Source of the DNA: Apodemus sylvaticus
Lineage: Eukaryota > Chordata > Mammalia > Rodentia > Muridae
Reading direction: 5' to 3'
DNA: 64,000 bases
NCBI RefSeq assembly: GCF_947179515.1
Contig: NC_067472.1
Location: 168,597,275 to 168,661,274 of the forward strand
Within the stretch, counting starts at the first letter, position 1. The number at the start of each line of letters is the position of its first letter. The position numbers and the translations under genes were made by a program. Positions 29,150-43,700 of this stretch are shown one piece after another. The notes under the pieces were generated by a model. The model did not search any database, was not told the DNA's origin, and worked only from the letters and a program-made list of their open reading frames with translations.

Positions 29150-32100
29150 GTCAGAGCTGAGAGGTACCCTGCGCGATGGGCAACTGTGGAGTCCCTGGTC
29201 CGGGTGGGTGAGAGCTGGACAAGAGCCCTCTCCCTTGTCTGAGGGTCTTGGTCACACTGGGACTTCTGAAAGTGTCCCAGCAAAGCTGGACAGGAACACT
29301 AGGAAGCCCAGGTATAAGGCTTACTAAATTGACCCTCTCCAGAAAATGCCCTCTCCCTTTCCTTTGGCCCTTCAGGGGCTGGGAACTGGACAGAAAAGCC
29401 AACTGTGCTGAGGGGTGGTTTATCTTCATGTGGAAGGATCAAGGAGGGGCTAGGGCGTGAAGCACCCGGCTTTGGTCTGACAGACCCCTCAGGTAGAATC
29501 TTACCTCCCTGGATAAGTCTCAATGAGAGGTCACATTGGTTCTTCAAAGTCCTCCAAGACCTTGAATGGAACCAGAAATTTCCTAATGGGTTTCCCAGAC
29601 TACAGGGTCTATGGAGGCCACAGAAGGCCGCTAAAGGACAGGAGTCCCAGTGGTGGCCTCCTAGCAGGCCCCAGATAGGGGTAAAACCAGTGTCAGCAGC
29701 TCCTCAGAGGCCCTGCTCAGGGAAGGGAGCTGTATACATGCCCTGACACTTGATACCAGTGTGAGGGGACAGAATGCCTAAAGTACAGTTTGGGTACCCA
29801 TCCCCTCTCCTCCCTTCCACCTAGAGGCCCAGTGATGCCCAGAGGCCAGTCACTGTGGGACCACAGAGGCTACAGACCAAGAGCTTTGGCCTAATGTCAG
29901 AGATCAGCCAGTCATTCATGTAACATGTTCTGAGCCCTCACCCACTTTGTGTCAGACCCAGCACCCTCACATGGCCTACCGTGTAGATGGGAAGCAGGCC
30001 GTGGGCACAGAGCATTGGGATCAAGGTTTGCTAGGGGCCGTAGGGGTGGGAGCTTCCTAAACACAAGGCCAAGATGTCCCTGCCCCCACCCCCAGCCATG
30101 AGAAGGGCTGAAAGTCCCGCAGGAGTGGGGGGCTGTTGAATGTGTGTTCAGTGATGCACCTTGAGCCCCCTGGGGACGTGTGTGTCAGGGTAGGGAGTGG
30201 GGAGGGGAGACAGCCCAGCTGCAGTTAACATTTGCTGAGTGTCGATTTCAGTCAACCCACTTTAAAGGCTCCCGTCTCCTGTCTGAGCTTAAATTTCTCT
30301 TTCCTGGCCTTGGGCTGGGAGTCACGTAAAGCCGGCTTCTCTTTCAGTGTCTTGCAGTGGAGTTACCTGCACTGTAGCTCTTTGGAGAGAGTCACCTGCA
30401 GGGTCCCTGGTGTCTGACTTGACTCTACATTCACCTCTGTTCTTCCTCTCCTGGTTCTAGAGGACTCCAGGCCTCCGCGTTTCCGTGTCCCGGCTCCTCC
30501 TCAGTCATTACCTATTAATGTTCCCATGTCACAGGCAGGGCAGGCATCCTTGTAAGCACGGCCTGGGCTGGACTTTGTGCCCTGCAGTCTCAGACACAGC
30601 AACAGTCTTCCTCTCTCGTGCTGGGGATCATCCGGGAACTGAGAGGGAAAATGAGGTCGAGAGGCCAGCAAGCTGGCTGAAACTTACAGCTTTCTATGGC
30701 GCGCTCTAAAGACCTCCTTCCTGAGTGCTTCTGGGGAAATTCACTCCTAAGCAGAAGTTTACGATCTAAATCTTTAGTTGCTAGAGGTAGTGTTTAAGGT
30801 AATGTGTTGTCATGGCTGATACTGAGTGACCTCTCTGTGACTCAGGTCCCAAGTTTGTGAATTAGGCATATTGTTTAACTAATGACATTATCATGAAGGC
30901 TGAATAAGATCTGCGTGTGTGTGTGTGTCTGCATGTGTCTGTATGTGTGTCTCTGTGTATGTGTGTCTGTGTCTGTGTGTGTCTGTGTGTGTCTGTGTAT
31001 GTGTCTGTGTGTGTGTGTGTCTGTGTGTGTCTGTGTGTGTGTCTGTGTCTGTGTGTCTGTGTCTGTGTGTATTCTCTGTGTGTCTGTGTGTGTGTCTGTG
31101 TGTGTGTGTGTCTGTGTGTGTCTGTATGTGTGTGTCTGTGTCTCTGTGTATTAGTGTCTGTGTGTATGTGTCTGTGTGTATATCTCTGTGTGTGTCTGTG
31201 TATGTGTCTGTGTATGTGTCTGTGTGTCTGTGTGTGTGTCTGTGTGTGTGTGTGTCTGTATGTGTGTGTGTCTGTGTGTGTGTCTCTGTGTGTTAGTGTC
31301 TGTGTGTATGTGTCTGTGTGTGTGTCTCTGTGTGGGTGTCTGTGTGTATGTGTCTGTGTGTATGTCTCTGTGTGTATGTGTCTGTGTGTGTGTCTGTGTG
31401 TGTGTGTCTGTGTGTGTGTGTGTGTGTGATGTAAGTTGGGCTCTTAGAGAATCCAACACTGAGGGTCAACTCTCATCTCTGCCACTCACTGACCTTAAGC
31501 AAGCCATTCCATCTCTGAGCTTTTGTCTCCTTCACTGTGACGGGGCTGTGCTGTGTGTGAGAGACAGGGTTAGGTAGGAATTAGAGTGTGGGTGCTCTGA
31601 TCCCCAGCCAAAGTCTGCACGTGTTACTATAAAGGTTTGCTCCAGTTCTTGGTCGGTCCTGGTCCCAAAGCAGTCAACAGCACTTAAAGCACGAACTTTC
31701 CTTCCCAGTTGGAGGGAACAGCCTTGAGTTGGAAAGGCCAGGTCAGGATGGCCGGGGACTAAGGTCTCTCCCTGGAGCTGAGTGGAGCACCAGCTTCTCA
31801 AAGCAGCCCCTTTGTTCCCAGCTGCCATGCAGAAACCTGGTTATTCATTTGCTCAGAACACATTTATTGCCTCTGCAGCAAACACACATTTATGAGCAGC
31901 TCTGGTGTACCCTGCCCCGGCCAGTCAAGCAGGGAGGGGTGGAGCAATGAGAGCGGAGGAGCTCCTCCCTTCTAGATACATTTGCTATGTATTCATTCAC
32001 TCATTCATTCATTCACTCATTCATTCATTCACTCATTCATTCATGTGTGTGTGTAATAAACACTCTCTGGCCTCCGAATCTATGCCAGACAGAGTTCAGG

Positions 32101-35100
32101 CACCAAGGAGCAGACCAAAGCCTTGCCAATCATCAGGGGCATGCCCTGGTGGGGAAGACAGTTACTAAGGAAACTAACAGTATCTTATGATGGGGTGCTG
32201 TGCTGAATGCTGGGACAACAGTAGCCCTGTGAGGGCACAGAGACCAACAGATGGTGTGCTAGGTAGGCAGGAAGGCCTCTCTAAAGAGGTGACATTTGAA
32301 CCTAGAAAAAGAGGAAGGTGTCATGTGGTGGCCTCGGAGGAAGGAGCAATGGCAGGTGCAGAGAGGGGAGCATCTGCCCGCAGTGCTTCAGAAGAGCAGG
32401 CGGGGCTCTGGGCGGAGCTGCAGAGTGGAGAGGGAGAGCGGTGGGGAGGGGGGTAAGCCGGGGAGGCGCTCACCGTAATGACTTGGGGTTTTCTTCAGAG
32501 TTCCACAGGCTCAGCTAAGTGAGAATGGTTTCTATTTGAACAGGATTGGCCCTGTGGCTCCTGGTGTGGAAAGAGGATTTTACCCAGTGGGATTTGGGAC
32601 CGAGTGTCTTGCCTGTTAATTAAGGTTGGGAGGGGACCTGTTAGGCTGTGGATGTGCAGGGGGTAAGGACAGAGCCAACCTGAGTCCCTTTGGGATGTGT
32701 GGAATTTGAGGCACGCTGCTTATGGCTACTACTGATGGAGAGGACTGTGGGAGGCGAGAGGGGAGCATTCTTGGGGTGACAGGTACATAAAACCCCGGAT
32801 GGATATGGTCACCCAGGGGAGTAAAGATATGGGGAAGATCCAGGATATCACCAGAAGCTCAGGTTGGAGGGGAAAGCAAGAGGACCACCAGGTCACAGAG
32901 GTGCGAGGGGAGGCCTGGCCTGGCCTGGCACTTGAGACCTCACTCCCACACGCCCAGCTGAGCCACCCTCAGACCCCTTTCACTCTAGTTTTGTTTTGAG
33001 CTGGCCTTGAACTCACTGCCCGTCAAGGGACAGACCTTGAGCTTCTAATCCTTCTTCTGCCTCCTAGGTTCTAGGCCTGTAGACGCATACCATGTGGTGT
33101 GTGTACTTTTTACAGGACCTCACTAAGTTGCCTAGGTTGGCCTTGAACTCTCTCTAGCCCATGTGGGACTTGAATCTGCAGCACCCGGAAGTATCTGGGA
33201 CAACAGTCCTGCACCACTAAGATGAGACTCCAGACAAGATGAAGGCTATGTCCTTGACCTTGGAGGTGAAGGTCTCACAGGAGTGTTATCACCCCCAAAC
33301 GCTCCTAGTTGTATACATGAAATGTAAACAGTGTTTCACATGTCACCCACACTTCCATAGTGTTAGGTTTTGGTTTTGTTTTGATTTTTTTTTTTAAAGA
33401 TGGACGATGTTTCCTTTTGTTTTAAATGTCAACTTGCCTCAGCCTGAAATCACCTGGAAAGAAAATCTCCACGGAGGAACTGAGTGGGTGGGCTTGTTAG
33501 TTGAGGTAGAAGACTTGCCCACCTTGGGTGGCACCATTCCCTGGGCAGGAGGGTCTCCACGGTATGAGAGAATGAAGACAACACAGGAGCATGTGAGAGC
33601 AAGCATTGGGAATGTGTATTTTCTCAGCCCAATTCGTGTGGGATGCAATTTTAGTGGCTTCTTCCACTCCCCACAGTCATGCACGTGAGCCAAATTAACC
33701 CTTTCCTCCCTTAAGTTGCTTTTGGTCACTGGGATGTTTTCATCACAGCAACATAAGTGAAATTAGAACAGAAGATAGTAAAACGAGGGTTCACAGCAAG
33801 CTGAGGTGTTTACTGTGTGGAAGGAAGGCTGGCCCTTCACCCCACCTGCCCCACACCCCCCCATCTCCCCACCCCCACCCCTACCCCCACCCCCACCCCG
33901 TGAAGGGCAAACAGCTGGCAGCTCAGAGAGTATAAATCTTCCATCTTCTTGTCTTACCTAGTTTTATTTAATAAACATATGACTGCCTGCTTTCTAGGCA
34001 CTGAACTCTTCCTATATTAACCCACTTTCATTAAAGATGAAAACAATTATCCTTCATAAGATGAAATTCTTTTTTGTTTGTTTTTTTTATTTTGTTTTGT
34101 TTTGCTTTGTTTTTTTGAGACAGGGTTTCTCTGTGTAGCCCTGGCTGTTCTAGAACTCTCTCTGTAGACCAGGCTGACTTGAATTCACAGAGATCCGCCT
34201 GCCTCTGCCTCCTGAGTGCAGAGATTAGGGGGTTCGCCATTATTCCCCATCGGAAATCCTTTTTGTTTCCCCTTAAAAACTGGGAATATGTGGCTATTTT
34301 ACACACAGGAAACTGAGGCAGGGGAGAAGCAGACAGTCCAGGAGGGCTTTGCTGGTCGCCCTTCGTGCTTACATTCCAGTCTCTGTGGCTCACACAGGTG
34401 TGGAGTAGACGAGAGAGTAAAGACAGAAAAGCTAATACAACTTGAGGGACCAAGGCAGAGATGGGGACAAAGAGCACATAGGAACTGATGGAAGGTGTGG
34501 CCATGATGAAGAAACACTGGAGACAAATTTTCAGGGTCCGGGCACCATCCTGGAAAATGCTAAGCTTACCTCAGGCAGGCAGGGCTGCAGCCGGAAACAG
34601 GCCTCCAGCCTGGGGGACTTGCAGGGAAGGGCAACTGTATCTGAGCAGCTTGTGCTGCTGAAAGTAGCCCTCAGGGACCAAGGCACACTCCTCTCTCCTC
34701 ACATTGCTCGTCCCCTGCTTGTATCTTCCACCAGCTGAACACAGCCGTGAGCCAGAAGGCATGGGAGGCCAGGCAAAGCCCCCAGAACAAGGGCTGGGAG
34801 GAGGCTGGGCTGGGCCTGAGGTTGGAAGCCACACCCACTGTCCACCCCATTCCCCGTGTAATCCCCCTAGCAGCTCAAGGAGCACGCAGTGTGCAGCATG
34901 AATTATTTAATTGATTGCCACCCCCTTTCTTCCTCTCCTGAGAGGTTTGCCCACGAGGTGGAATTGTATGAGATGGAACAAGTCAGGCCCTGTGGACAAG
35001 CCCCAGGACATGAGACTGAAAGGCCACCAAGGCCAAACCTACATTCTCCTCAGTGTCACAGGCAAGGGGCTGAGCACAGAGGGAGAGAGGTGCCCAGAGC

Positions 35101-37605
35101 ATAGTACATCCTATGCATCAGAGGGAGACCATTAGTACTCGGCGGAGATGTGGGTGGTGGTGTGGGTGAGACCTCCAAACAGCTCCTGTGCACCATGAGC
35201 TCTGTTTGGGGGTTTCTGCTTCCTGCAGCACCTGGGAGCCTAGAGAAGAGTAAACTTACTAAATGTAGTTAGAGAAAGAGGGTTGGCATCTTGCATACAA
35301 TAGGTGCTCAATAAGGCATATTGAACTAAGAAACCCAAAGGGATACACAGGAAGTGGATACTGTGTGATAGACGGGCTTTTAGAGCTGGCAAGCTTAGAC
35401 TAGAGTCTCAGATCATCTCATCTCTTGGCCTCCGTTTTCTCATCTGTGAAATGGGGATAATACGATCTATCTCCTGGGTTTGATGGCAGGGTAAGCTTGT
35501 AGATCGGTGAGCAGAGTTAGGATGAGTGAGACCTAGACCAGGGACTGGGAAGGGGGCTTTAGGCTGGACCTCCTTAGAGGAGGAGGAAGGAAGACAGGGT
35601 TCCATGGGAGGAGGCAGAGCAGGCTGCCTTGGCTGAGTCTAAGACCGGCTCTTCTGCAAGGAGGAAGCAGACACAAGGCTGTTGCAGACACCTGTGTGCT
35701 GTGATACAGGATGGCGACCCAAGACTGCAGCAGGAAGGAGGGAAAGCGCCAGAGACAAGCAGATGGAGTTCAGTCCTGATTCAGCAGACCTCAGGAGTGC
35801 GCATCTGCGTCCATGGCATGTGCTCTGGGAACCACGGGGAAACAGATCATCGACACAGGGGAGGGGAGGGGAGAAATGAAATGCTGAGACCTATTATGTC
35901 CTGGGTACTTTTTATGTTCCTAGAATTACTCACAGTGCCTGGAGCGGGGCCTCATAAAGCTAATTTTTGAAGTGGCATTTGGAAGAATTCCAGGAGGAGA
36001 CAGTTCTATCAAATTGGAAAATCATGTTTTTATTTTATTTTTATTTCATGTGTGTTGGTGTTTTACCTGCATGTCTGTGTGAGGGTGTCGGATTCCCCGG
36101 AAGTGGACTTACAGACAGATGTGAACTGCCATGCGGGTGCTGGGATTTAAATTCACGTCCTCTGAAAGAATCCCCAGTGCTCTGAACCACGGAGCCATCC
36201 ACCAAACACCCTTAAAGGCAGTTTAAGTGATGGTACACTGTTACCTCACAGCCCGACTTCCAGAGACTTCCATATTTCTTTCTCTTGTGCCCTTGGAAGT
36301 TTGCAGACTGAGGGAACAAAGCTGGACTGTCTCCTCGAGTCTCCTTGGAGACGTTTCTGGGGTGAGAACGGTCCCTCTGTTTGTGAAGCCCCCCACCATT
36401 CGCCTTCACATGCCTACCTCAGGGTATCCAAGCTAAGCACCACTGCCTCCTTGGTATATGGTGCTGAAAGGGCAAGTTAGACCTTACAAGAGAGGCTGCT
36501 GCTGCCGGGTGATGGCGCACGCCTTTAATCCCAGCACTCTGGAGGCAGCAGCAGGCAGGTGGATCTCTGTGAGCTGGAGGCCAGCCTGGTCTACAGAGTG
36601 AGTTCCAAGACAGCCAGGGCTACCCAGAGAAACCCTGTCTCAAAGAAAACAAAACAAAACAAAAAACAGAACAAAGCAGGACTTGGGGTTGGTGGGGTGC
36701 TGTCGACTGGGAAGGGTCTGTTGTGTCCAGGGAAATGTTTGTCTAGCTACAGCCTGAGCTCTACACAGGATATGGAGATGGCTCTGCAGAAGTGGATTAA
36801 TCCAGACAGGGTTGGTGTGAGCTTTCTGGCAATGCAGAACCGGGTCTGCAGACTCCCTCTGAAGTGGACAGGTCAAGTGTGACTTATGGGTGGGGGGCCC
36901 TGGATGCAGACTCAACATTTAAGAGCTGCTCACAAGCCCCGGGCCCCAGGAACAAGCTGCTTTCTAGGAAGACCATCTCTGGGTGACTCTAGGAAGGCAG
37001 AAAAATAGAATCCTGAGCCCTAAAGTTGCCAAGTCCTCTCTGGTTCCCTCCTCCCGGTGTTCTAGTCTCCAGTCAGTGGGTGTTGATGTCGTCCGTGAGG
37101 ATGGCCCCTTGCAGCTTTAGCCTAAGCACAGAGCAGATGCGATTCTCTAGAGCTCAGACCCTCTCCTGTCCTTGTCCTTCAGTCCCCACCCATGGCTAGA
37201 ATTAGACAAGATGCTCCCTCTCTCTCCAGCTCAACAGACAGCATGTTATGTTCCCACTGAAGAGCAGAACTACCGGGGTCAGAGCATCTCTTAAAAGGTG
37301 TTCTCACTATGGACCGGGTAAAGTGGTAGGTGTATGTCGTTGAGTGGGAGTGGGCATCCTGTGTATCAAACCTAGAGCCTCGTATATGCCAGCAAGCACT
37401 TCACTGCTGAGCTCAGCCTCCCCCCCCCATAACAGTGCAGATAGTCAGATGTGGTGGTGCACACGTTTAATCCCAGCATCCAGAAAACAGAGGCAGGCAG
37501 ATTTCTGAGTTTGAGGCTAGCTCAAACTCAAAACATTAAGTTTCAGGCCAGTCAGGGCTACATAAGTAAGACCTTGTCTTAACACATAGACACAGACACG
37601 CACAT

Positions 37606-37642
<37 letters not shown>

Positions 37643-40600
37643 TGGAGAGGAGAGAGGTAAGGATTAAAGATGTCTCTATGGCAGAGGGTTGGATGTTGGG
37701 TTCTAAAGGGGACTTGGGTGTGTCGTCCTGGAAAGTCAAAGCCTCACTAGACATGACACAACAGCAGGAGAATGGGCTGGGCATCAGACCTGGGTTCAGG
37801 TCCCAGCTCTTCTTGGTGGCTGTGGCCTTGGGTCACCTCTGCCATACTCCCTGATTGTGGTATAAGGATAAGGGTCACACAGGGCTGGACAAATGTCACC
37901 AGAGGAGCTCCTGGGAGCACTGAAAGAGCATTCACCACCCCTTCTGACCCTGTGGCTCTTATTCCTGAAGGGTATGGCCAGACCATGAAGCAGAGTACTA
38001 ATAAATCCACCCAAGGCTTATTTATTGAGTATTTCTTCTTCATCAGTCATGAGGACTGCGGACCGGAGTTGACCTACACCTTTTCTTCATTAAGACAAAT
38101 TCCAAAACGTTGCAAACCTTAAGTTACAGTAATGCCCCAGCAGAACAGATATTTCCCAGAGGTTGGAGGAGGTTGGTTATTAAAGAAGGTCCGTGGGAAA
38201 GAAGCCAGCCATGCAAGTAAAGGAGGAAGCAGCATCTGCCTAAGCCTGGGGCTGTGGGGAGTCTGGCTCGTGTGGGGAGCTAAAAGAAGATGCTCACAGC
38301 CGTAGAGAGGCAGCCTAGGACAAGGACTTGAACAAATCAGGAGAAGAGGTTTCCAATGATGATGATTACCTCTAGAGCCTCTTGAGTGACAGTCAAGCTC
38401 TCTCACACTGAGCTACATCTCCACCCCTTGGCTTTGAGTTTACATGCACCAAGAAACTAAGAAGCACTCAACTCACATGATTTTATATATGAAGACTTCG
38501 CTGGCACCGGTCCTGGGTGATTTAGTACCTTCTGCGATGCCCTTACCCCATCTCTTAGCTGCTGGGAACTTTGTACAGTAAAGAGAGAGGATGCAGTTGT
38601 GGGAGCTCCAAGGGTCACTGCCACACACGCTTCAAGCCCTCAGAGCTCAGGCTGGAGCACAGCCTTCTGCTTCCTCCTGTACTCAGGTAGATACAGGAGG
38701 AAGAGGATTTCTAAACTGAAACTGGAAATGTGCATTCCCTGCCCAGATCCAACGTCCCCAGGGCTGGGCCTCAAGGTCCTCTCTACATTGGGACAGACAG
38801 ACTCTCTGGGGTCTTCCAAAGTCCTTAAGGTACCTGTACAGAAGGCATGTCCTCGCCCCAAGCTCTAGGTAGGCACAAGATTACAGCTTCTCCTGGGAAG
38901 GGCAGAGACTGGGACCACAATGATAATGAGCCTGCCTTGCCTCGCTGCCTAGTTTTGGGCTAAAGAGAAAGCCAAGGATGCAATTCTTCGAGAGTTGCCC
39001 TGAACTTTCCCAAAGTACAGAATTTGGGACTCTTAGGTCTCCAGCTCCCCAGCTCTCCAGGGACAGAGGGGACAATGAAACAGCTCCTGCACATGACCTC
39101 GGAGTCCTAGCTATTGACGTCAGCAAAGGCTGGAATGATGTAACCTAATCCTCCCCCTGGGGGGGACACTGGGGATGGAGGAGTGGCCAGGAGGCTGACT
39201 AGTGGACAGAACTCCAGGCCAGGCCAGGCCAGAGTCAGGTGCATAGGCAGCACAGAGAGATTTGGTGATAGGGTGCTTCTGCTGGGTGGGATGTGCTATC
39301 TGAGCGCGTGGCCCAAATCCTTCCTCAAAGCCTTTATCCACCACTACAGCCACTATCAGGTGAGACTGTAGGCTTCTTCCTGGCACAGGTGACACAGCCG
39401 TGAGTGAGGCAGCAGCAACGTGGGAGCATGTCAGTGTTGAATGGGGGTCCATGTGTGCACATATGTGTTCAACCTGTGTGTGCCTCTGTCACCTCGCCTG
39501 GGGGTGTTGTATACAGCTCTGACATTCCATGTTTGGTGCCTGCTTTTCCTCTTCCCATCCTTAGCCTCGGGAGCTGCTGTGGCATTCTGAACCGTGACCT
39601 CTCTTCCCCAGGCCTGCCGTGGGCATGCTGGGTACACAAGGGACCTGAAGCTTTAACTCTGCTCATTGGATTGTTTTTTTTTTTTTACAGGTGGATTTTC
39701 TAATTGAAAATGACGCAGAGAAGGACTATCTTTACGATGTGCTGCGGATGTATCACCAGTAAGTGTGTGTCTGTGTCACCAAGCCCAGGCAGGCCATCTG
39801 TGCCACAGGAGTCCAGAGCAGGTGATGTCCTGAGACTCCATGTGCTCCTGAGAACACGTGCATCGCTGCTTTGACTTACTCACAGCTTCAGTGTATGTTT
39901 AATCAACAGCTCCAGCCAGGATGCTTCCAGGCTGATGGGGTAGCTACCCAGATAGGGTCAGCAGAATATGTCTGTTAGGACAGAACAAGAAAGCCGGCCC
40001 CTTCATCTGCTGTCCCTGGTTATCCAACTTGCTTTAGATCCATTCAGTGTGTGTTTATAAACTCTGTTAAAGCCCAGAAGTGCAGGGGGTGGGACCAAGA
40101 TCACAGCCAGCTGATCATTGCCCCAAACACCCACCCACCCTCTGACATCTCCAAAGGACCATGGATGTGGCCGTGCTCGTAGGAGACCTGAAATTGGTCA
40201 TCAATGAGCCCAACCGCCTGCCGCTGTTTGATGCCATCCGACCCCTAATCCCACTCAAGCACCAGGTGGAGTATGACCAGTTGACACCCCGGCGCTCCAG
40301 GTGCGTTGAGTTCCCAGGCCAAAGGCTAGACCTGGGAGGGGCCAGCCTGGGTACGCAGTGCTAGCCCTCATGCCTGGGCTGGGCCATCACCAACTGCCCC
40401 CACCCCCATCACTGTAACAGGAAACTGAAGGAGGTACGCTTGGACCGTCTGCACCCAGAAGGCCTCGGCCTCAGCGTGCGTGGAGGCCTGGAATTCGGCT
40501 GTGGACTCTTCATCTCTCACCTCATCAAAGGTGGCCAGGCAGACAGCGTCGGGCTGCAGGTCAGTCAACAGAGACAGTAGAATGTGGCCAGGGTCTCAAA

Positions 40601-40717
40601 TGTCTGTCTGCTCCTGATCCACTGTGTGGTCCAAGGTGGACACCCATTTTCTCAAGCCTTTGGGGAAGGAAGGGAGTGTTTGGAAGCCTTCAGAATACAG
40701 GAAAACTCTCTCTCTCT

Positions 40718-40762
<45 letters not shown>

Positions 40763-43700
40763 CCCTGTCCTCACACATACTAAGCAAACACTCCACAACT
40801 AAACTGTGTGTCTGGAGTGTGTAGCCTCGTGTCTGTCTCTGTGTCTACCCTCACACATAAACATTCCACCACTAAACTCTATCCAGCCCTTGCCTGCTTT
40901 CTTGGGTCAAGACCCGGGAACCTGATGCTGCCTCTTGCTACTGCCACTGAGGCCCTCCCCAATTCCCTACTTCCTGAAGGCGGGGCAGGGCTAAGGCAGG
41001 CACCTGCAGCGTGGCACAGCCACCTTTTCCTCTAATGTACTGTGATGTGTAAGAGCAGAGGCCCCGTCTCTGGACCATCCATTCAGCTCCTGGCCTTGCC
41101 TTGCTTGAGTTGTGAGACTTTAGTGGAGTGACCTGGCCTTGGACCTCGCCTTTCCCCTCTATAAAGCCAGGAACAACACGGGAGTGAATGTGACAGTCAC
41201 CACAGTTTCCTGCTACACCAGGGCTGTGAGACTGACAGGTCCACACAGAGCAGGGAATTGGTGACCACCTCCAACCAGTCAGTACACATCAGATGAACCA
41301 GCCCCATTTTAGAGTATTCATAGAGGTACAGAGGCCAATGGGCAGCCACGTCAGCGCCCCAGGCTTTTCCCTTGCAGTCCCCACACTTCTGTGTCTGAGC
41401 AGGGACAGGCAGGCCTCCGGGTCTGAGAGCTGCTTTTGTCTATCCAGGTAAAGAGACTTCCAGAGATCTTGTTATCAACAACCCCATCGCAGGGACAAGC
41501 CAGGGGCTTCAGGGGGCTTTAGAGCTAATGGTGTGAGAGCAAGGAGGAGGGGTGGGGACAGCAAGCTGACAGTCAGGGCTTTGTTCGCAATCCCTGTCTC
41601 AGGGCTGCTGATGGCATCTGAAATTTCAGCCCCCTCATTGTTCCTTCCCTTGGTGGCACATTTTCCAGCCCAGAAACACGGCCAGAGGAGAGCATAATGA
41701 GCCCCCCTCTTGGGGACAGCTGAGTCCCCCTTTTTTCCAGCGCAAGCTCTCCTCTGAGGACAAACGCTTCCCTGCAGAGCGCCAAGAAGGAGGGCATCAG
41801 GGCACACCCAGGAAACCTGGACATCCACCTTCCCACCCGCTTCCCAGGCTTATGAAATAGCACCGCCCCCCTTTCTGGGACTGTGGGGCCCATCTCCTCT
41901 TTGTTCCACTGTCCCTCAGATTGTCACAAAGGCTCTTTTGCAGGGTTCTGTGTACAGCAAGGAGGGAGAGGGAAGTTGATCCTGCAACCCTATCCAGGGG
42001 CCATGGGGGAGTCACTCTGACTAGGGTCCTGGGCAAGTTCCTGTAGTAACAATACAGGGAACTCCACTCAGGAGGAGCTAGGAGAAAATGGCCTTCATCC
42101 GTTGACCAAACCAGGGTTCAAGTTTCTTGTGCTGGGGGACAGCACAGAGAAGAGTCTAGAAGTCAAGAGGGATTTGCCCTGAGATGCTGCTGCGGGCCTT
42201 GCAGGGGATTGACCCCTCCTCCAACAGGTCCTAGTCCTGGGACATCAGTCACACTGCTCCTGTCCCCTCCTGGATACTTAAGCTTTTTTGTTTTTGTTTT
42301 GTTTTGTTTTGTTTTCAATTCCTTCTTTATGATTAAGTGTGTCCCTTATTCATGTAAGTATGCAACTGGCTGCTTACTTGTGTAGAAAATGATCCTGCCT
42401 GCCTTCCCTGTCCCTGCTATAAGAGGTGCAGAGGAATCCCTGCCTTCTTGTGGAACTCTAGGGCTCTGAACAAGTGGCAGGACTCCATAGCAGACAACAC
42501 ACAAGGAACCAACCGCAGGCGGGCTTGGCCCATGCCTTCCTTTTCCAGACGCCCAAGAGCCAACACATGTTGTCTGTCAGGAGACCTGAGGACACATCCC
42601 AGCTCACTGGGTGACTTTGAACAAATCACTCCCCTCCCCCATGCCCTGTCTCTTCACAGTGCCACAGCAGTCCCTACATAAAGGCCTTTTTGGTGGGTTC
42701 TATGCAGAGCAGAAACACAAATTCCTGCCCTCTGGAGTTGTTAAAAAGAAATTAAGTTCAGGAAGCTATGCAGATGTTCTCTTTGAAGTCAGTGTCCCCA
42801 GAAATGTAGCAAGTTCTTTGGTGAGCCCTCCTATCAGAATGCTGATAAAATGGGTTTTTGTGTCCCAGACAGAGGGGCACGCCCTTTCCTGGTGGTAATT
42901 AGAGGTAATGGTAGATTGTAGGCTGGGAACTTACCTGGAGACCGTGTGCCCTCAGAGTCTAGCCTGAGGCCCCCACATGTACCAACCCTTCTCCAAAAAC
43001 CATGGGGTTTCAGGGAAAGTCACAGCCTCCGTCTGCATGACCCCTGAGCTCTGTTCCCGTGTGGCAGTCACTGCCTCCACGTCCTTGGGCAATACACCAT
43101 TGCCTTGCAACCCTACCCTGTTTCTTGCCCATTCCTACCTCAGCACCCCTCCCCCCCCATCTTCTCTCAGGAGATGTTGATGTCCAAAGATCAGTCTGCT
43201 TTTTGGCAGAGGCAACAGAGATGGCCAGCAGGGGGCAGTCTCATCATGCTCTGCCTCTTAACAACTGGCTCTATAGGACTCCTTTATAATAACAACCATT
43301 TATTACAAACCTGCTGTGGGCCCCATACTGGCTGGCCTTACACACTTACACATATGTTTGTTTAATCCTCAACAGCTCCATGGTGTTCCCTGTTTTGTAT
43401 GTGAAAGAAACTATGATCCAGAGAATCCAAGTGCTTTGACTCATGTCACATAACTAACAAGAATTTAAAAAGGATTTGAGTCCAGGAGAACAGAGCGCAG
43501 AGCCCTGTGTTCATTCTCTGTTCTTTGCCTGATCCCAGAATCAAGATTCAGACGCCAGTTTAACTTCATTGAGTTTCCATAGGATGGAACAAAAAAGATT
43601 GTATGTTTGTATCAGTGATACGAGCTTGGGTCAAGTGTCATGGGTCTCCATTTCGGCTCACAGTGCCTGTTGGTAATCGACAGAGACAGAATCCTGCTTC

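Larger units (their letters stand above)
29150..39690 (+). other. Ush1c intron 1 (10.5 kb)
   Basis: The longest intron. It holds a 516-bp TGTGTCTG repeat (30,913-31,428), a TTCA run (31,991-32,044), and an interspersed repeat (33,422-33,770). SINE content is B1 copies (34,110-34,245; 36,506-36,665; 37,446-37,575), a B2-superfamily copy (36,025-36,205) and MIR-like copies (31,455-31,540; 35,380-35,500; 37,765-37,890). A C-rich tract lies at 33,840-33,900. 28,700-30,900 shows no repeat. No further exon is recognised. Confidence 0.75.

Noticed and set aside
30915..31459. Cys/Val- and Thr/His-rich frames of up to 170 codons
   Set aside because: Translation of the TGTGTC simple repeat.
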